The notes beneath the pieces are model-generated. The model searched no databases and was not told the origin of the DNA. It was given only the letters and a program-made list of their open reading frames with translations. From Chitinophagaceae bacterium UBA3961 (GTDB lineage: Bacteria > Bacteroidota > Bacteroidia > Chitinophagales > Chitinophagaceae): a stretch of 22,571 nt of DNA. The DNA is taken from contig DGDD01000044.1 of assembly GCA_002385265.1 (NCBI GenBank), positions 1 to 22,571 on the forward strand, read 5' to 3'. Position 1 is the stretch's first letter. Each line of letters begins with the position of its first letter. The translations under genes and the position numbers were made by a program. Shown here piece after piece: positions 1-8,457 of the stretch.

Positions 1-14
1 TTATTAATTTTTAA
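1..14 (-). repeat. Two 7-bp units directly after the mlaF stop
   Basis: Read on the minus strand, the mlaF stop TAA (15-17) is followed at once by TTAAAAA and TTAATAA, two units of 7 bp. They match the TTAATAA-type units seen after the second amidohydrolase gene and secA. The array runs off the window edge, so its length and any terminator behind it cannot be seen. Two A/T-only units alone could be chance; the call rests on the similarity to the longer arrays. Confidence 0.4.
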
Positions 15-830
15 TTATTCATTACTAATTAACTTGTCCATATCTCTGTTATTATCAATTTTCCCAGATTGTTCGAGCATGCGCATGTCTTTGGCATCTT
101 GAAGGAAGTCGGAGGCGAAGATGAATTTATTGAGTAGTTCATTTTTGCTGAAGATAATTTCTTTATTGGTTCCTTCCCATTCTTTGTAGCCTTGATACAT
201 GTAAATGATGTGATCGCCAATTTCCATCACACTGTTCATGTCGTGCGTATTTACGATGGTAGTAATATTGTATTCCATCGTAATTTCTTTGATTAGTTTA
301 TCGATCACCAAAGAAGTTTGCGGATCGAGACCTGAGTTAGGTTCATCACAAAACAAGAATTTTGGATTCAGAACAATGGCTCGAGCAATGCCTACGCGTT
401 TTTTCATTCCACCACTCAATTCAGCAGGGAATTTCTTATTGGCATCTTTTAGATTTACGCGATCCAATACTTCGTTTACACGTTTCAGTTTTTGAGTGGT
501 CGTATCTTTTGTAAACATGTTCAAAGGGAACATGATATTTTCTTCTACTGTTAAACTATCAAAGAGTGCCGATCCTTGGAAAAGCATTCCGATTTGTTTG
601 CGGATCTCTTTTTTGTCGTCTGCTTGCATATTCAAAAACTCGTTGCCATTGTAGCAAATTTCACCGTCATCGGGTTGGAGCAGCCCTACCATGCATTTCA
701 TGAGCACGGTTTTACCGCTGCCGCTGGCACCGATAATCAAGTTGCACTTGCCGGTTTCCATAACAGCATTCACATCATTCAACACCACACGGTCTCCGAA
801 TCCTTTCTTGATATGTTTCAGTTCAATCAT
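15..830 (-). CDS. mlaF: MlaF-type ABC transporter ATP-binding protein
   Basis: Cytoplasmic ATPase of an MlaFE-type importer/exporter that moves phospholipid or a related lipid between the membranes of the diderm envelope. In the 271 residues I see Walker A GASGSGKT (34-41), a Q-loop around residue 85 (MLFQGSALFDSLTVEENI), the signature LSGGMKKR (138-145), Walker B FLFCDEP (158-164) and the switch histidine in NTHD (about 196). The phrase 'LFQGSALFDSLTVEEN' is typical of the MlaF/YrbF branch. The ATG at 830 lies one base after the stop of the permease gene, so the two are translationally close. A substrate-binding MlaD-like gene would be expected next, beyond the window edge. Substrate and direction are inferred from family only. 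Confidence 0.9.
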   Translation of the reverse strand: MIELKHIKKGFGDRVVLNDVNAVMETGKCNLIIGASGSGKTVLMKCMVGLLQPDDGEICYNGNEFLNMQADDKKEIRKQIGMLFQGSALFDSLTVEENIMFPLNMFTKDTTTQKLKRVNEVLDRVNLKDANKKFPAELSGGMKKRVGIARAIVLNPKFLFCDEPNSGLDPQTSLVIDKLIKEITMEYNITTIVNTHDMNSVMEIGDHIIYMYQGYKEWEGTNKEIIFSKNELLNKFIFASDFLQDAKDMRMLEQSGKIDNNRDMDKLISNE

Positions 831-831
831 C

Positions 832-1581
832 TTATTTTATATTGCTTAACATAAGGGCAGCTAATATATAGTCGGCAAACAGTACTGCCACACAACTCAC
901 TACCACCGCTTTTGTACTGGCCCTTCCAATTTCAAGCGCACCACCTTGAACATAATAGCCATAATAGGCCGGAATACTGGAAATGATAAAGGCAAAAGTA
1001 TAGCCCTTCACAAGTGCGAAAAACACGTTATATCCCATGAAATTCTCGAGCACGCCTTTTTCAAATTCATTGCTGCTCATTACATCGGAAAGTACTACCG
1101 CCATTCTACCACCATAAATTCCTAATCCCATTGATATCACTACCAACAATGGAATCATGATCATAGAAGCCATGATTTTTGGCAGCACCAAATAAGATTT
1201 GGTATTGATTCCCATAATTTCAAGGGCATCAATTTGCTCGGTTACCCGCATGTTTCCTAATTCGCTTGCTATTTTACTGCCTACTACTCCTGCAAGAACA
1301 ATACATACCAACGTAGGCGCAAATTCAAGAATTACCGTATCACGAACGATGGTTGCGATGGTTGATTTTGGGACGAAATCGCTCACCAATTGGTAAGCAG
1401 TTTGAAGGGCCGAAACGGCGCCCATAAACACCGAAATGATGACCACAATGCCCAAAGAGCCTATACCAATTTCAGAACATTGATGCATCAATTCTTTCCA
1501 ATACATCTTGAAGTTTTCCGGTTTGGAAAACATTCCTTTGATCATCAATAAATAACGTCCAAATTCTGTAAATAAAGTCAT
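832..1581 (-). CDS. mlaE: MlaE/YrbE-family ABC transporter permease
   Basis: Inner-membrane permease, 249 residues, the usual length of the MlaE family. It has an amphipathic N-terminus and about five hydrophobic segments (near 42-62, 78-100, 130-155, 185-205 and 222-245). The family signature is clear: VGSKIASELGNM around 100-111, followed by VTEQIDALEIMG. It sits one base upstream of the ATPase gene and is the first gene of the visible operon. Known role of the family: with MlaF and an MCE protein it transports lipids to keep the outer membrane asymmetric. No convincing promoter with a full -7 box was found in the 170 bp upstream of the start. Confidence 0.9.
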   Translation of the reverse strand: MTLFTEFGRYLLMIKGMFSKPENFKMYWKELMHQCSEIGIGSLGIVVIISVFMGAVSALQTAYQLVSDFVPKSTIATIVRDTVILEFAPTLVCIVLAGVVGSKIASELGNMRVTEQIDALEIMGINTKSYLVLPKIMASMIMIPLLVVISMGLGIYGGRMAVVLSDVMSSNEFEKGVLENFMGYNVFFALVKGYTFAFIISSIPAYYGYYVQGGALEIGRASTKAVVVSCVAVLFADYILAALMLSNIK

Positions 1582-1747
1582 CTACCCGTAGTTAGTGGCC
1601 AAATTGATTTAAAGTGTGAAATTACTAAATCCAAACGGATTCTTTCAACAATACTCACCGGCCCCCAAAAAGCGAAGGTTAAAGTTTGGTGAAATAGGCA
1701 AGCTTTTATTGAAGCACAGAATGAATGCCTATAATAAAAAGATCTTC

Positions 1748-1779
1748 AATAAAAAACCGCTTCGCATTGCGAAGCGGTT
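1748..1779 (-). terminator. Intrinsic terminator of maeB
   Basis: Perfect inverted repeat with 11-bp arms AACCGCTTCGC (1755-1765) and GCGAAGCGGTT (1769-1779) around a 3-base loop. On the minus strand it is followed by a T-rich tract (GCGGTTTTTTATTG). It lies downstream of the malic-enzyme stop and behind the 7-bp repeat array, so it most likely ends the maeB transcript. Confidence 0.85.
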
Positions 1780-1790
1780 CTCACTATTTT

Positions 1791-1860
1791 CTAAAGCCTA
1801 AAGCCCAAGGCCTAACACCTAAAGCCCAAAGCCTAAGGCCTAAAACCTAACACCTATTCA
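1791..1860 (-). repeat. Tandem 7-bp array between maeB stop and terminator
   Basis: Ten consecutive 7-bp units in exact register on the plus strand: CTAAAGC, CTAAAGC, CCAAGGC, CTAACAC, CTAAAGC, CCAAAGC, CTAAGGC, CTAAAAC, CTAACAC, CTATTCA. On the coding (minus) strand the consensus is GCTTTAG, and most units end in TAG, the same stop codon that ends maeB (1862-1864). There is no length slippage over 63 bp or more; only point differences separate the units. The array starts at the stop codon and ends about 11 bp before the terminator hairpin. Confidence 0.9.
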
Positions 1861-1861
1861 C

Positions 1862-4186
1862 CTATTTCTCTCTTTTCCACCAAGGTGAATTTTTCACAAT
1901 GTCGGCGGTGTTCGTTTTAGACTTGAACTGAGCATCAACGGCTGCTACCACACACATATTGAAGATACTTCTTACAGAACTACCTAGTTGTAATACGTGA
2001 ACGGGCTTCTTCAATCCTAATAGGATCGGCCCGATAGCATCCGCATCACCCAATTCTTTGAGCAAGTTGTAAGCAACGTTACCGGCCGCCAAATTCGGGA
2101 AGATAAGGGTGTTCACATCTTTGTCTGCCAATTCAGTGAATGGATAGTTTTCTTTCAACAAGTCTTTATTGAAAGCCATGCTTACTTGCATTTCACCATC
2201 AACAATCAAGGATGGGTTGCGTTGTTTTACAATTTCAGTGGCTTTGGCTACAATTTTTGCTTCAGGAGAATCGCTGCTTCCGAAGTTCGAATAACTCAAC
2301 ATGGCGATTCTGGGTACCAAATTGAAGTTTCTTACTTCACGGGCTACCATTAAGGTAATATCGGCTAATTCTTCTGCTGTAGGGTTGAAGTTCACCGTGG
2401 TATCGGCCATGAAAATGGGTCCACGTTTGGTGAGCAACATATACATGCCGGCGATTTTCTTAACCCCGTCTTCTGTTCCAATAATTTGGATGGCAGGTCG
2501 AATGGTATCGGCATAATTTCTGGTGAGTCCGGAAATCATTGCATCTGCCTCTCCGGTTTCTACCATCATGGATCCGAAGTGGTTGCGATCGCGCATGATC
2601 TTTAAACTTTCATATGCATTTACGCCCTTACGGTGCCTTTTTTGGAAGAATAGATCGGCGTAAATTTTACGCTTTTCGTCTTGTTCCTCACTTTGTGGGT
2701 CGATAATAGGAAAGCCTTCAATATCGATATTGTTCTCATCGGCAATGGCTCTGATTCTTGATTCTTTACCTAAAAGAATAGGATATCCTACGCCCTCATC
2801 AAATACAATTTGTGCTGCTTTGAGAATTTTTTGATTATCGGCTTCCGCAAACACGATGCGTTTTGGATCACGACGTGCTTTGTTACCAAGGATACGCATG
2901 ATCTGATTGTCTAAGCCCAAACGCTTGTTCAATTCAATGGCGTATTGATCCCAGTTGCTGATGACAGCTTGCGCAACGCCGCTTTCAATGGCCGCTTTGG
3001 CAACAGCAGGTGCTACCGTAGACAGCAATCGAGGATCCAATGGTTTCGGAATAATATAATTTGGACCAAAAACGATGTTTTTCTCGTTGTAAGCAATGTT
3101 TACAATATCGGGTACCGGCGTTTTCGCCAACTCGGCCAATGATTTCACTGCTGCCAACTTCATGGCCTCATTAATTTGGGTTGCACGAACATCCAAAGCA
3201 CCGCGGAAGATGAAAGGGAATCCTAATACATTGTTTACTTGATTGGGATAATCGCTTCTTCCTGTTGCCATGATCACGTCCTCACGTGCTGCAGTTGCAT
3301 CTTCAAAGCTGATCTCCGGGTCTGGATTGGCCATCGCAAATACAATGGGATTTTTCGCCATTGACTTCACCATGTCTTTCGATAAAATATTACCCTTGCT
3401 CAACCCAATGAATACATCGGCATTTACCAATGCTTCTGTAAGGGTTAAGGTTGGTCCGTTTGAAACGAATTCTTTCTTCAATTCATCCAAATCTGTTCTT
3501 GATGAATGTACCAATCCTTTACTATCGAATACAAGTATGTTTTCGTGTGTGGCTCCTAGTGATTCATATAATTTAATACAGGCAATAGCTGCGGCACCTG
3601 CTCCATTTACTACGAAGCGCGCTTTTGAAATATCCTTTTTCTGAATTTCGCAAGCATTCAACAATGCAGCAGCGCTGATAATAGCGGTACCGTGCTGATC
3701 ATCGTGCATCACCGGAATTTTCATTTGCTCTTTCAGTTTCTTTTCGATGTAGAAACATTCAGGAGCTTTAATATCTTCCAAGTTCACCCCACCAAAAGTG
3801 GGTTCCAGTGCTTTAACAATTTGAACGAATTTCTCGGGATCTTTTTCGTTGATTTCGATATCGAACACATCGATGTCGGCGAAGATTTTGAACAACACAC
3901 CTTTTCCTTCCATTACCGGTTTGCCGGCCTCCGGACCAATATCACCCAAACCAAGTACAGCGGTTCCGTTACTGATCACTGCTACCAGATTACCCTTTGC
4001 GGTGTATTTATATACATTCTCAATATTTGCAGCAATTTCTTTACATGGTTCTGCAACGCCGGGGGAATAAGCGAGTGAAAGATCTCTCTGAGTTTTGGCT
4101 TCTTTAGTAGGAATCACTTCAATTTTTCCGGGTCTGCCCTTTGCGTGATACTCAAGCGCCTGCTCTTTTCTCAGTTCTTGCTTCAT
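1862..4186 (-). CDS. maeB: NADP-dependent malic enzyme with phosphotransacetylase-like C-terminal domain
   Basis: Oxidatively decarboxylates malate to pyruvate in the cytoplasm, yielding NAD(P)H. The 774-residue length is that of MaeB hybrids. Residues about 1-430 are the malic-enzyme part: [10 protein letters not shown] with the catalytic Tyr near 40, the Lys near 95 in [16 protein letters not shown] (162-168) and the Rossmann motif VVNGAGAAA (about 192-200). Residues about 430-774 match phosphate acetyltransferase, which in MaeB proteins is regulatory (acetyl-CoA binding is known in the family) and not catalytic. It is a single-gene unit: a terminator and repeat array lie behind it, and a divergent gene lies upstream. 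The start MKQELRKEQ is the first in frame and fits family N-termini. Confidence 0.95.
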   Translation of the reverse strand: MKQELRKEQALEYHAKGRPGKIEVIPTKEAKTQRDLSLAYSPGVAEPCKEIAANIENVYKYTAKGNLVAVISNGTAVLGLGDIGPEAGKPVMEGKGVLFKIFADIDVFDIEINEKDPEKFVQIVKALEPTFGGVNLEDIKAPECFYIEKKLKEQMKIPVMHDDQHGTAIISAAALLNACEIQKKDISKARFVVNGAGAAAIACIKLYESLGATHENILVFDSKGLVHSSRTDLDELKKEFVSNGPTLTLTEALVNADVFIGLSKGNILSKDMVKSMAKNPIVFAMANPDPEISFEDATAAREDVIMATGRSDYPNQVNNVLGFPFIFRGALDVRATQINEAMKLAAVKSLAELAKTPVPDIVNIAYNEKNIVFGPNYIIPKPLDPRLLSTVAPAVAKAAIESGVAQAVISNWDQYAIELNKRLGLDNQIMRILGNKARRDPKRIVFAEADNQKILKAAQIVFDEGVGYPILLGKESRIRAIADENNIDIEGFPIIDPQSEEQDEKRKIYADLFFQKRHRKGVNAYESLKIMRDRNHFGSMMVETGEADAMISGLTRNYADTIRPAIQIIGTEDGVKKIAGMYMLLTKRGPIFMADTTVNFNPTAEELADITLMVAREVRNFNLVPRIAMLSYSNFGSSDSPEAKIVAKATEIVKQRNPSLIVDGEMQVSMAFNKDLLKENYPFTELADKDVNTLIFPNLAAGNVAYNLLKELGDADAIGPILLGLKKPVHVLQLGSSVRSIFNMCVVAAVDAQFKSKTNTADIVKNSPWWKREK

Positions 4187-4226
4187 AATTCGGTTTTAAT
4201 TCAAAATGGGTTTTTCTACAGATACT

Positions 4227-4244
4227 AAAAGGTAGTGCAAGGTA
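4227..4244 (-). promoter_or_regulatory. Candidate -7 boxes for maeB
   Basis: On the minus strand two near matches to the Bacteroidota -7 box TAnnTTTG lie here: TACCTTGC (4244-4237) and TACCTTTT (4234-4227), 40-50 bases before the maeB ATG. The leading TTTTTCGTACCTT is also found before the M20 amidohydrolase gene at 11068, which suggests a shared promoter style. No clear -33 box; which of the two boxes is used cannot be told. Confidence 0.4.
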
Positions 4245-4330
4245 CGAAAAACCAAGCAAAGCTAATGACTGTTCACTTTTTCTTGCTGATCGGGATATTA
4301 TGGAGTATATTGAGGACTAATTATCTTTTT

Positions 4331-4780
4331 ATGCGAATCTTACTTGCGTTTACAATTCTTCTCTTTTCTTTTAATAGTTTTTCACAAAACAACTGTGGAA
4401 AGCGGTTCAAATTAGTGGTGGATAAAGTAATTTCTGTGAACGCAGATGGTTCCGATGGCGAGTCCGTTCCATTAACAGCAAAAATTACCATTTCAAAAGA
4501 CAGTATTCATGTAATTCTCCATACTGATGAGGGAGATGATATCGATGTTAGTGGTGTTCACACAGAAACGGTTTGTAAAATGAACAGTGATTATACAGAT
4601 GGAACCATTGATTGGAAAACAAAGGCCGTACTTATTACTCCCGACGGACAAACCCGTGATTCAGAAATGATCTTTAATTTGGTGGCGAAAAATGGTGTGC
4701 TGAAACTTTATGGTGTTCCTACTGAATCGCCCACCGAAAAACTTTGCTTTATCATCAAAGAAAAGCAAGAAGCTAATTGA
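4331..4780 (+). CDS. Small secreted protein of unknown function
   Basis: I do not recognise a family. The chosen start (ATG at 4331) gives a 149-residue protein opening with a clean signal peptide, MRILLAFTILLFSFNSFSQ, with likely cleavage before NNCGKRF. Longer in-frame starts at 4235 and 4265 would put an unlikely extra hydrophobic stretch in front. The mature part looks beta-rich, with alternating segments (KITISKDSIHVILHTDEG) and three Cys, so it may fold as a compact periplasmic or exported beta domain. Its 3' end overlaps the convergent response-regulator gene by 8 bp, and it is divergent from maeB. No terminator is visible. Confidence 0.65.
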   Translation: MRILLAFTILLFSFNSFSQNNCGKRFKLVVDKVISVNADGSDGESVPLTAKITISKDSIHVILHTDEGDDIDVSGVHTETVCKMNSDYTDGTIDWKTKAVLITPDGQTRDSEMIFNLVAKNGVLKLYGVPTESPTEKLCFIIKEKQEAN

Positions 4781-5438
4781 TCCATTTTTTCTTGTAAGCA
4801 AGATTGATAATTTGTGAACGGTTTCGCACGTGTAATTTCTCGTAAATATGAGACACGTGTTTCTTTACAGTTAAGGGTGAAATAAACAGTTTCTCTCCAA
4901 TGGCTTTGTAGTTTTTTCCGGTTACCATTTCTTTTAGTATCTCCATTTCTCTTTCTGTTAAATTCGAAGTGTCGGATTCTTTAGTATCTGTTTTAACAGG
5001 ACTCTCTTTCAATAATGCCATTGCTTTTCGTGCAATGGCAGGACTCATTGGAATGCCATTGAATTCAATTACATGAACAATTGCATCTTTTAGATTGAGT
5101 GCAGTATCCTCTTTTAATAAATAGCCACCTGCACCCGCCTTAATTGCTTCGAATATTTTCTCACTATCTTCGAAAATGGTAAGTACAATGAACTTTAATT
5201 GAGGATAGATGCCGCCGGCCTGACGAATGGTTTCAATGCCATTCATTTCAGGCATTTCCAAGTCCATCAAAGCAAGGTCTGGAAATTGATCTAGAGGCTG
5301 CTCTTTTAATTTTTGAAGAAAGTCGATTCCGTTTTTTGCTTCCAATACAATTGAGATGTCTGCATCCTGAACCAGCTTGTTTTTAGTGGTTGTTCGGTTG
5401 ATTTGTTTATCGTCTACAATTGCTATTTTAATTAACAT
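4773..5438 (-). CDS. NarL/LuxR-family response regulator
   Basis: DNA-binding response regulator of 221 residues, the normal size. The receiver domain (1-125) has acidic residues D9/D10, the phosphoacceptor D59 in LMDLEMPEMNG, a Thr in IVLTIFED and a Lys near 108. A linker leads to a LuxR-type helix-turn-helix (about 155-215): LTEREMEILKEMVTGKNYKAI followed by SPLTVKKHVSHIYEKL. It begins two bases after the histidine-kinase stop, so the two are co-transcribed and the kinase is its likely partner. Possible targets are its own operon and the divergent gene at 9321, where a palindrome sits; that is inference. Confidence 0.93.
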   Translation of the reverse strand: MLIKIAIVDDKQINRTTTKNKLVQDADISIVLEAKNGIDFLQKLKEQPLDQFPDLALMDLEMPEMNGIETIRQAGGIYPQLKFIVLTIFEDSEKIFEAIKAGAGGYLLKEDTALNLKDAIVHVIEFNGIPMSPAIARKAMALLKESPVKTDTKESDTSNLTEREMEILKEMVTGKNYKAIGEKLFISPLTVKKHVSHIYEKLHVRNRSQIINLAYKKKWIN

Positions 5439-5440
5439 GC

Positions 5441-7039
5441 TTACAGTTGTTTAAATGTCCAGATAAGATGACCGTCGGCTTCTTCAGTTTGTATAGAAAA
5501 ATTAATTTCATTCGCTCGATATTCAATGTTATTCAAGCCATCGCCTTTTGTTACTTGTTCGAGATTGTAGGTAATTCCGTTGTCATAATAGGTAAAAGAG
5601 AAGTGTTCTTTCAAATGAAATGAAGTGTAAATGGCGGTTGCATTGGAATGCTTCAACGTGTTTTGCACCAGTTCTTGTAAAATTCTGTTTAAATGCAAAC
5701 ATTGAACGGGACTTAGATCCATACTGCCTTCTACATTCTCTGTGCACTCAAACATAATGAAGGGAAGGTGTTGGATCATTTTATTGACATACATTTTGTA
5801 ACTATCAATAAAATCTTCGAGTGGTCTTGATTCATTTTTAAGTATCCAGATAGTTTCTCGTACTGTTCTAAGAATTTCCTGAGCATCTTCTTTGAGTGGT
5901 TGCAAGCTGGTTTTTTCGGGCAATTTTTTCTCGATGGCGTCTATATTTGCAAGGAGTGAAGTGGTATAGGCTCCAATATTATCGTGCAGGTCTCTTCCAA
6001 TTCTTTCTCTTTCTTTCTGAATTTCATTCAGGGTTTTTAGCTCCTGCATTTTTCTCTCTATTCTTCGATTGGAGAAGAAACGAAATAGCAAAGCTATTCC
6101 TATAATAACAAGTAGTATAATGAAGCCAATAAATAGGTTGGTTTTCCACCAAGCCTGATGAATAACAATCGTTGCAATAAATTCCGGCGTCCAACTCGCG
6201 CCATCTGAACTTCCTTTGATTATAAAGCGATACGTCCCTGGTTGCAATGATGTTTGAATGAAGTGCGTTTGGTTTAGTTGGACCCAATCAATACCCATAT
6301 TGTCAATCTTGTAAACAAAGCGGTTACCGCTAGTGTTTGCAAAGTCGGTTAGCGAAAGTTCGATTCCAATATTGGTTTGATGATAATCGAGTTCCAAAGA
6401 AAGTGTATTACCAGTGAGTTTAAAAGGATGGTCTTGTCCATTGATGGTAACCGAGGTGATCATGATAGCGGTCTTTCTTTTTTGGTTCAAGAGCTTCGAT
6501 GGATCAAAACCTGTTATACCTTTTACTCCGCCGAAATACAGCTCATTATTTGCGCCGTAACAAAAGGATTGCGTATCGAATTCTTCACCCTGAACTCCAT
6601 CTTCTTCTGAATAGAAATGAATGGTATTGTTGTTATCAATAGAACCCAATCCCCTATTAGTACTAAACCAGTGCCTTCCTGAACTGTCTTCTAAAATTCC
6701 ATACACATAGTCGTTCAATAGTCCGGTTGCAGTAGAAAGCGTTTTTTGATACTTTCCTCCAGCAAAAAGATCGATGCCGCTGGTAGTGGCCAACCACATG
6801 GTTCCGTTTTTTGCGAAGTGCAGATCTTTGATGTGGCAAGATCGAGGAAGAGGAATACTATCGAAACGGGTTCCCTGAAGCACGTAAAGTTTATTGATAG
6901 TGGAAACATAGATCGAACTGTCTTTATGACGTACTATTGAAAGCGGGAATTCTGATTTGATTTCTTTCACAATGGTGGCAATGAACTTTCCTTTTTTTCT
7001 TCCAAAGAAATCAGATGTTGCCCTTTTGTGATCAGCCAT
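5441..7039 (-). CDS. C-terminal part of propeller sensor histidine kinase (frameshifted gene)
   Basis: Kinase half of a split sensor. In order: the last propeller blades (about 20-180, with the repeated pattern GTMWLATTSGIDLF and GRHWFSTNRGLGSI), a Y_Y_Y domain (about 190-295), one membrane helix (about 301-321), a HisKA_3 dimerisation domain with RDLHDNIGA (His near 352) and a HATPase domain with LQELVQNTLKHSN and the G-box GDGLNNI. The ATG at 7039 lies inside the upstream reading frame and opens in mid-blade without a signal peptide, so it is probably not a real start. A -1 shift at 6991-6997 joins it to the preceding frame to give about 998 residues, the normal length of this Bacteroidota kinase class. 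The response regulator follows after two bases. Confidence 0.85.
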   Translation of the reverse strand: MADHKRATSDFFGRKKGKFIATIVKEIKSEFPLSIVRHKDSSIYVSTINKLYVLQGTRFDSIPLPRSCHIKDLHFAKNGTMWLATTSGIDLFAGGKYQKTLSTATGLLNDYVYGILEDSSGRHWFSTNRGLGSIDNNNTIHFYSEEDGVQGEEFDTQSFCYGANNELYFGGVKGITGFDPSKLLNQKRKTAIMITSVTINGQDHPFKLTGNTLSLELDYHQTNIGIELSLTDFANTSGNRFVYKIDNMGIDWVQLNQTHFIQTSLQPGTYRFIIKGSSDGASWTPEFIATIVIHQAWWKTNLFIGFIILLVIIGIALLFRFFSNRRIERKMQELKTLNEIQKERERIGRDLHDNIGAYTTSLLANIDAIEKKLPEKTSLQPLKEDAQEILRTVRETIWILKNESRPLEDFIDSYKMYVNKMIQHLPFIMFECTENVEGSMDLSPVQCLHLNRILQELVQNTLKHSNATAIYTSFHLKEHFSFTYYDNGITYNLEQVTKGDGLNNIEYRANEINFSIQTEEADGHLIWTFKQL

Positions 7040-8436
7040 TTGTTTTCAGAGACGGCTTCTATGTTTCCGTCGAAAGATACGGGATTTAGCAGCGTTGAGA
7101 GTGGAAGAATAGGAGTGATGTCGTCAACCTTACCACTCTTTGTATGAAGAAGGAAAAGTTTACCCGTCAGTGATTTTATGAGAAGGCAATTTTTTCCTAC
7201 ATAATGGATCGATCGAGGAGAAATGGGTTGATTCAACTCTGTAAAAGGTATTTCAAAATGTCGCAGCCAATTTCCCTCTTTGTTGAATTGATTGATACCC
7301 ATTTCAAAATTCCCTGCGTAAATGTTTCCGTCGGGATCTGAGCACATGGAATACACTATTGAAAATCGCTCGGGTGGAGCATTCAGTTGTTTGAATACGG
7401 ATTTATTGGGATTGAATAAAAGCAATCCGTTTCCTACATCTTTACCAATCCAAATGTTCCCATTCGCATCTTCGCTCAATGCAAAAACCATTTGGCGTGA
7501 AACATTCTCACTAATATCTGATTTCAAATACAGGTCGAGCTTAAGCGTGCTTTCATTGAATTGATAAATACCATCGTTACCCGGGAAGAGAATGGCATTC
7601 GGATCTTTTACATTGGTTCTAATATAGGTAAACCATCGGTTGTGATTGCCGGGTATATTATTTTTGGAAAGAACTAGTAAGGGACTGTCTAAGTTCCCCT
7701 CTTTGCAAACAGCTGTTTGTTTCGTTCCAAGAACCAGTACTCCTTGTTTTACAGGGATCATTCCCTTGATCTCTCCCCAGTGGTTTATTTGAAAGCTTTT
7801 GACGCTCAATGTTTTTCCATCGAAGTTGATAGATAGCGGTTCGGCATCGTTGTTGTTTATTGTCCAGAAATTGCCATTGTGCAGAACAGCCACCGATTGC
7901 AGTTGATTTTGATTTCGAATGTGTTTGTAAACAGAATCGAAACGAATCAAAGACTTTAATTTACCGGATTCTTTTTCATAACAACTGAAGCCAATATTGT
8001 GAACATAAAACCAGATGTTGGATTGATCTTCTTTGAGAAACTCTAACCGATAAGAGTAATTTTTAGGAGCGGGAAAAGTTAATAGTTCGTAGGTTTTTGA
8101 GCCGGGCTGAAAGCGATACAAACTACCGGGGTTCGATACCCAAATGCGATGTTCTGCATCTTCATAGATATCATAGGCAGCTCGTGAAGGTTGTACTCCA
8201 TCATTCCATTTTTCAAAACGGTATCCATTGAAACGCTGAATTCCAATACCCGATCCTAACCACATGTATCCGCCCGACCCTTGTGCGATGCTATAAACAG
8301 AGTTCAATTCAAGTCCATCTTTTGTTTGAAAGATTTTGAACCTAGGCGGAGCAACCTGCGCATAGGACGGACAGCCTGACACTAATAGCATCAATAACAG
8401 TAGGTGTTTGACTGTGTAGATAGGTAGGTGCTTCAA
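6967..8436 (-). CDS. N-terminal part of propeller sensor histidine kinase (frameshifted gene)
   Basis: Sensory half of the split kinase: 489 residues, no kinase domain. It starts with a signal peptide (about 1-26, ending SYAQ) and continues with two-component-regulator propeller blades recognisable by GYMWLGSGIGIQRFNG, HRIWVSNPGSLYRF and GNIWIGKDVGNGLLLF. The frame ends abruptly in ESSLPPL just after the LEEKK codons that contain a run of seven A. The homologous sequence continues without a gap in the -1 frame (KKGKFIATIV). Either programmed frameshifting, an inactivating mutation or a base-count error in the A-run explains this. It starts 21 bp after the barrel-protein gene, so the three genes look like one operon. 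The ligand is unknown. Confidence 0.85.
   Translation of the reverse strand: MKHLPIYTVKHLLLLMLLVSGCPSYAQVAPPRFKIFQTKDGLELNSVYSIAQGSGGYMWLGSGIGIQRFNGYRFEKWNDGVQPSRAAYDIYEDAEHRIWVSNPGSLYRFQPGSKTYELLTFPAPKNYSYRLEFLKEDQSNIWFYVHNIGFSCYEKESGKLKSLIRFDSVYKHIRNQNQLQSVAVLHNGNFWTINNNDAEPLSINFDGKTLSVKSFQINHWGEIKGMIPVKQGVLVLGTKQTAVCKEGNLDSPLLVLSKNNIPGNHNRWFTYIRTNVKDPNAILFPGNDGIYQFNESTLKLDLYLKSDISENVSRQMVFALSEDANGNIWIGKDVGNGLLLFNPNKSVFKQLNAPPERFSIVYSMCSDPDGNIYAGNFEMGINQFNKEGNWLRHFEIPFTELNQPISPRSIHYVGKNCLLIKSLTGKLFLLHTKSGKVDDITPILPLSTLLNPVSFDGNIEAVSENKWLITKGQHLISLEEKKESSLPPL
6991..6997 (-). other. A AAA AAG slippery heptamer at the kinase frameshift
   Basis: On the minus strand the zero frame reads GAA GAA AAA AAG GAA. 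The heptamer A AAA AAG is in the exact X XXY YYZ register of classical -1 frameshift sites such as E. coli dnaX. A -1 slip here gives AAA AAA GGA AAG, exactly the frame that continues the propeller and kinase. I see no strong hairpin within 10 bases downstream and no obvious upstream stimulator. An A-run of seven is also a common place for sequencing indels; eight A would make one open frame. Confidence 0.7.
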
Positions 8437-8457
8437 TCGCCGGGTTTGTGATTCAAT

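Noticed and set aside
1616..1801. Plus-strand open frame of 61 codons starting with GTG
   Set aside because: It runs through the maeB terminator hairpin and into the 7-bp array, has a weak start and no recognisable domain. Chance open frame.
1791..1860. CRISPR-like array
   Set aside because: Units are 7 bp with no spacers; this is a simple tandem repeat.
4235..4330. N-terminal extension of the secreted protein at 4331
   Set aside because: It overlaps the likely maeB promoter and would place a second hydrophobic stretch in front of a clean signal peptide.
6024..6287. Minus-strand open frame of 87 codons inside the kinase gene
   Set aside because: It is a shadow in another frame of the Y_Y_Y, membrane and HisKA_3 coding region, which is clearly the real frame.
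6870..6997. Strong stimulatory pseudoknot downstream of the slippery site
   Set aside because: Only a weak GAAAG/CTTTC pairing is visible by eye; not enough to claim a structure.
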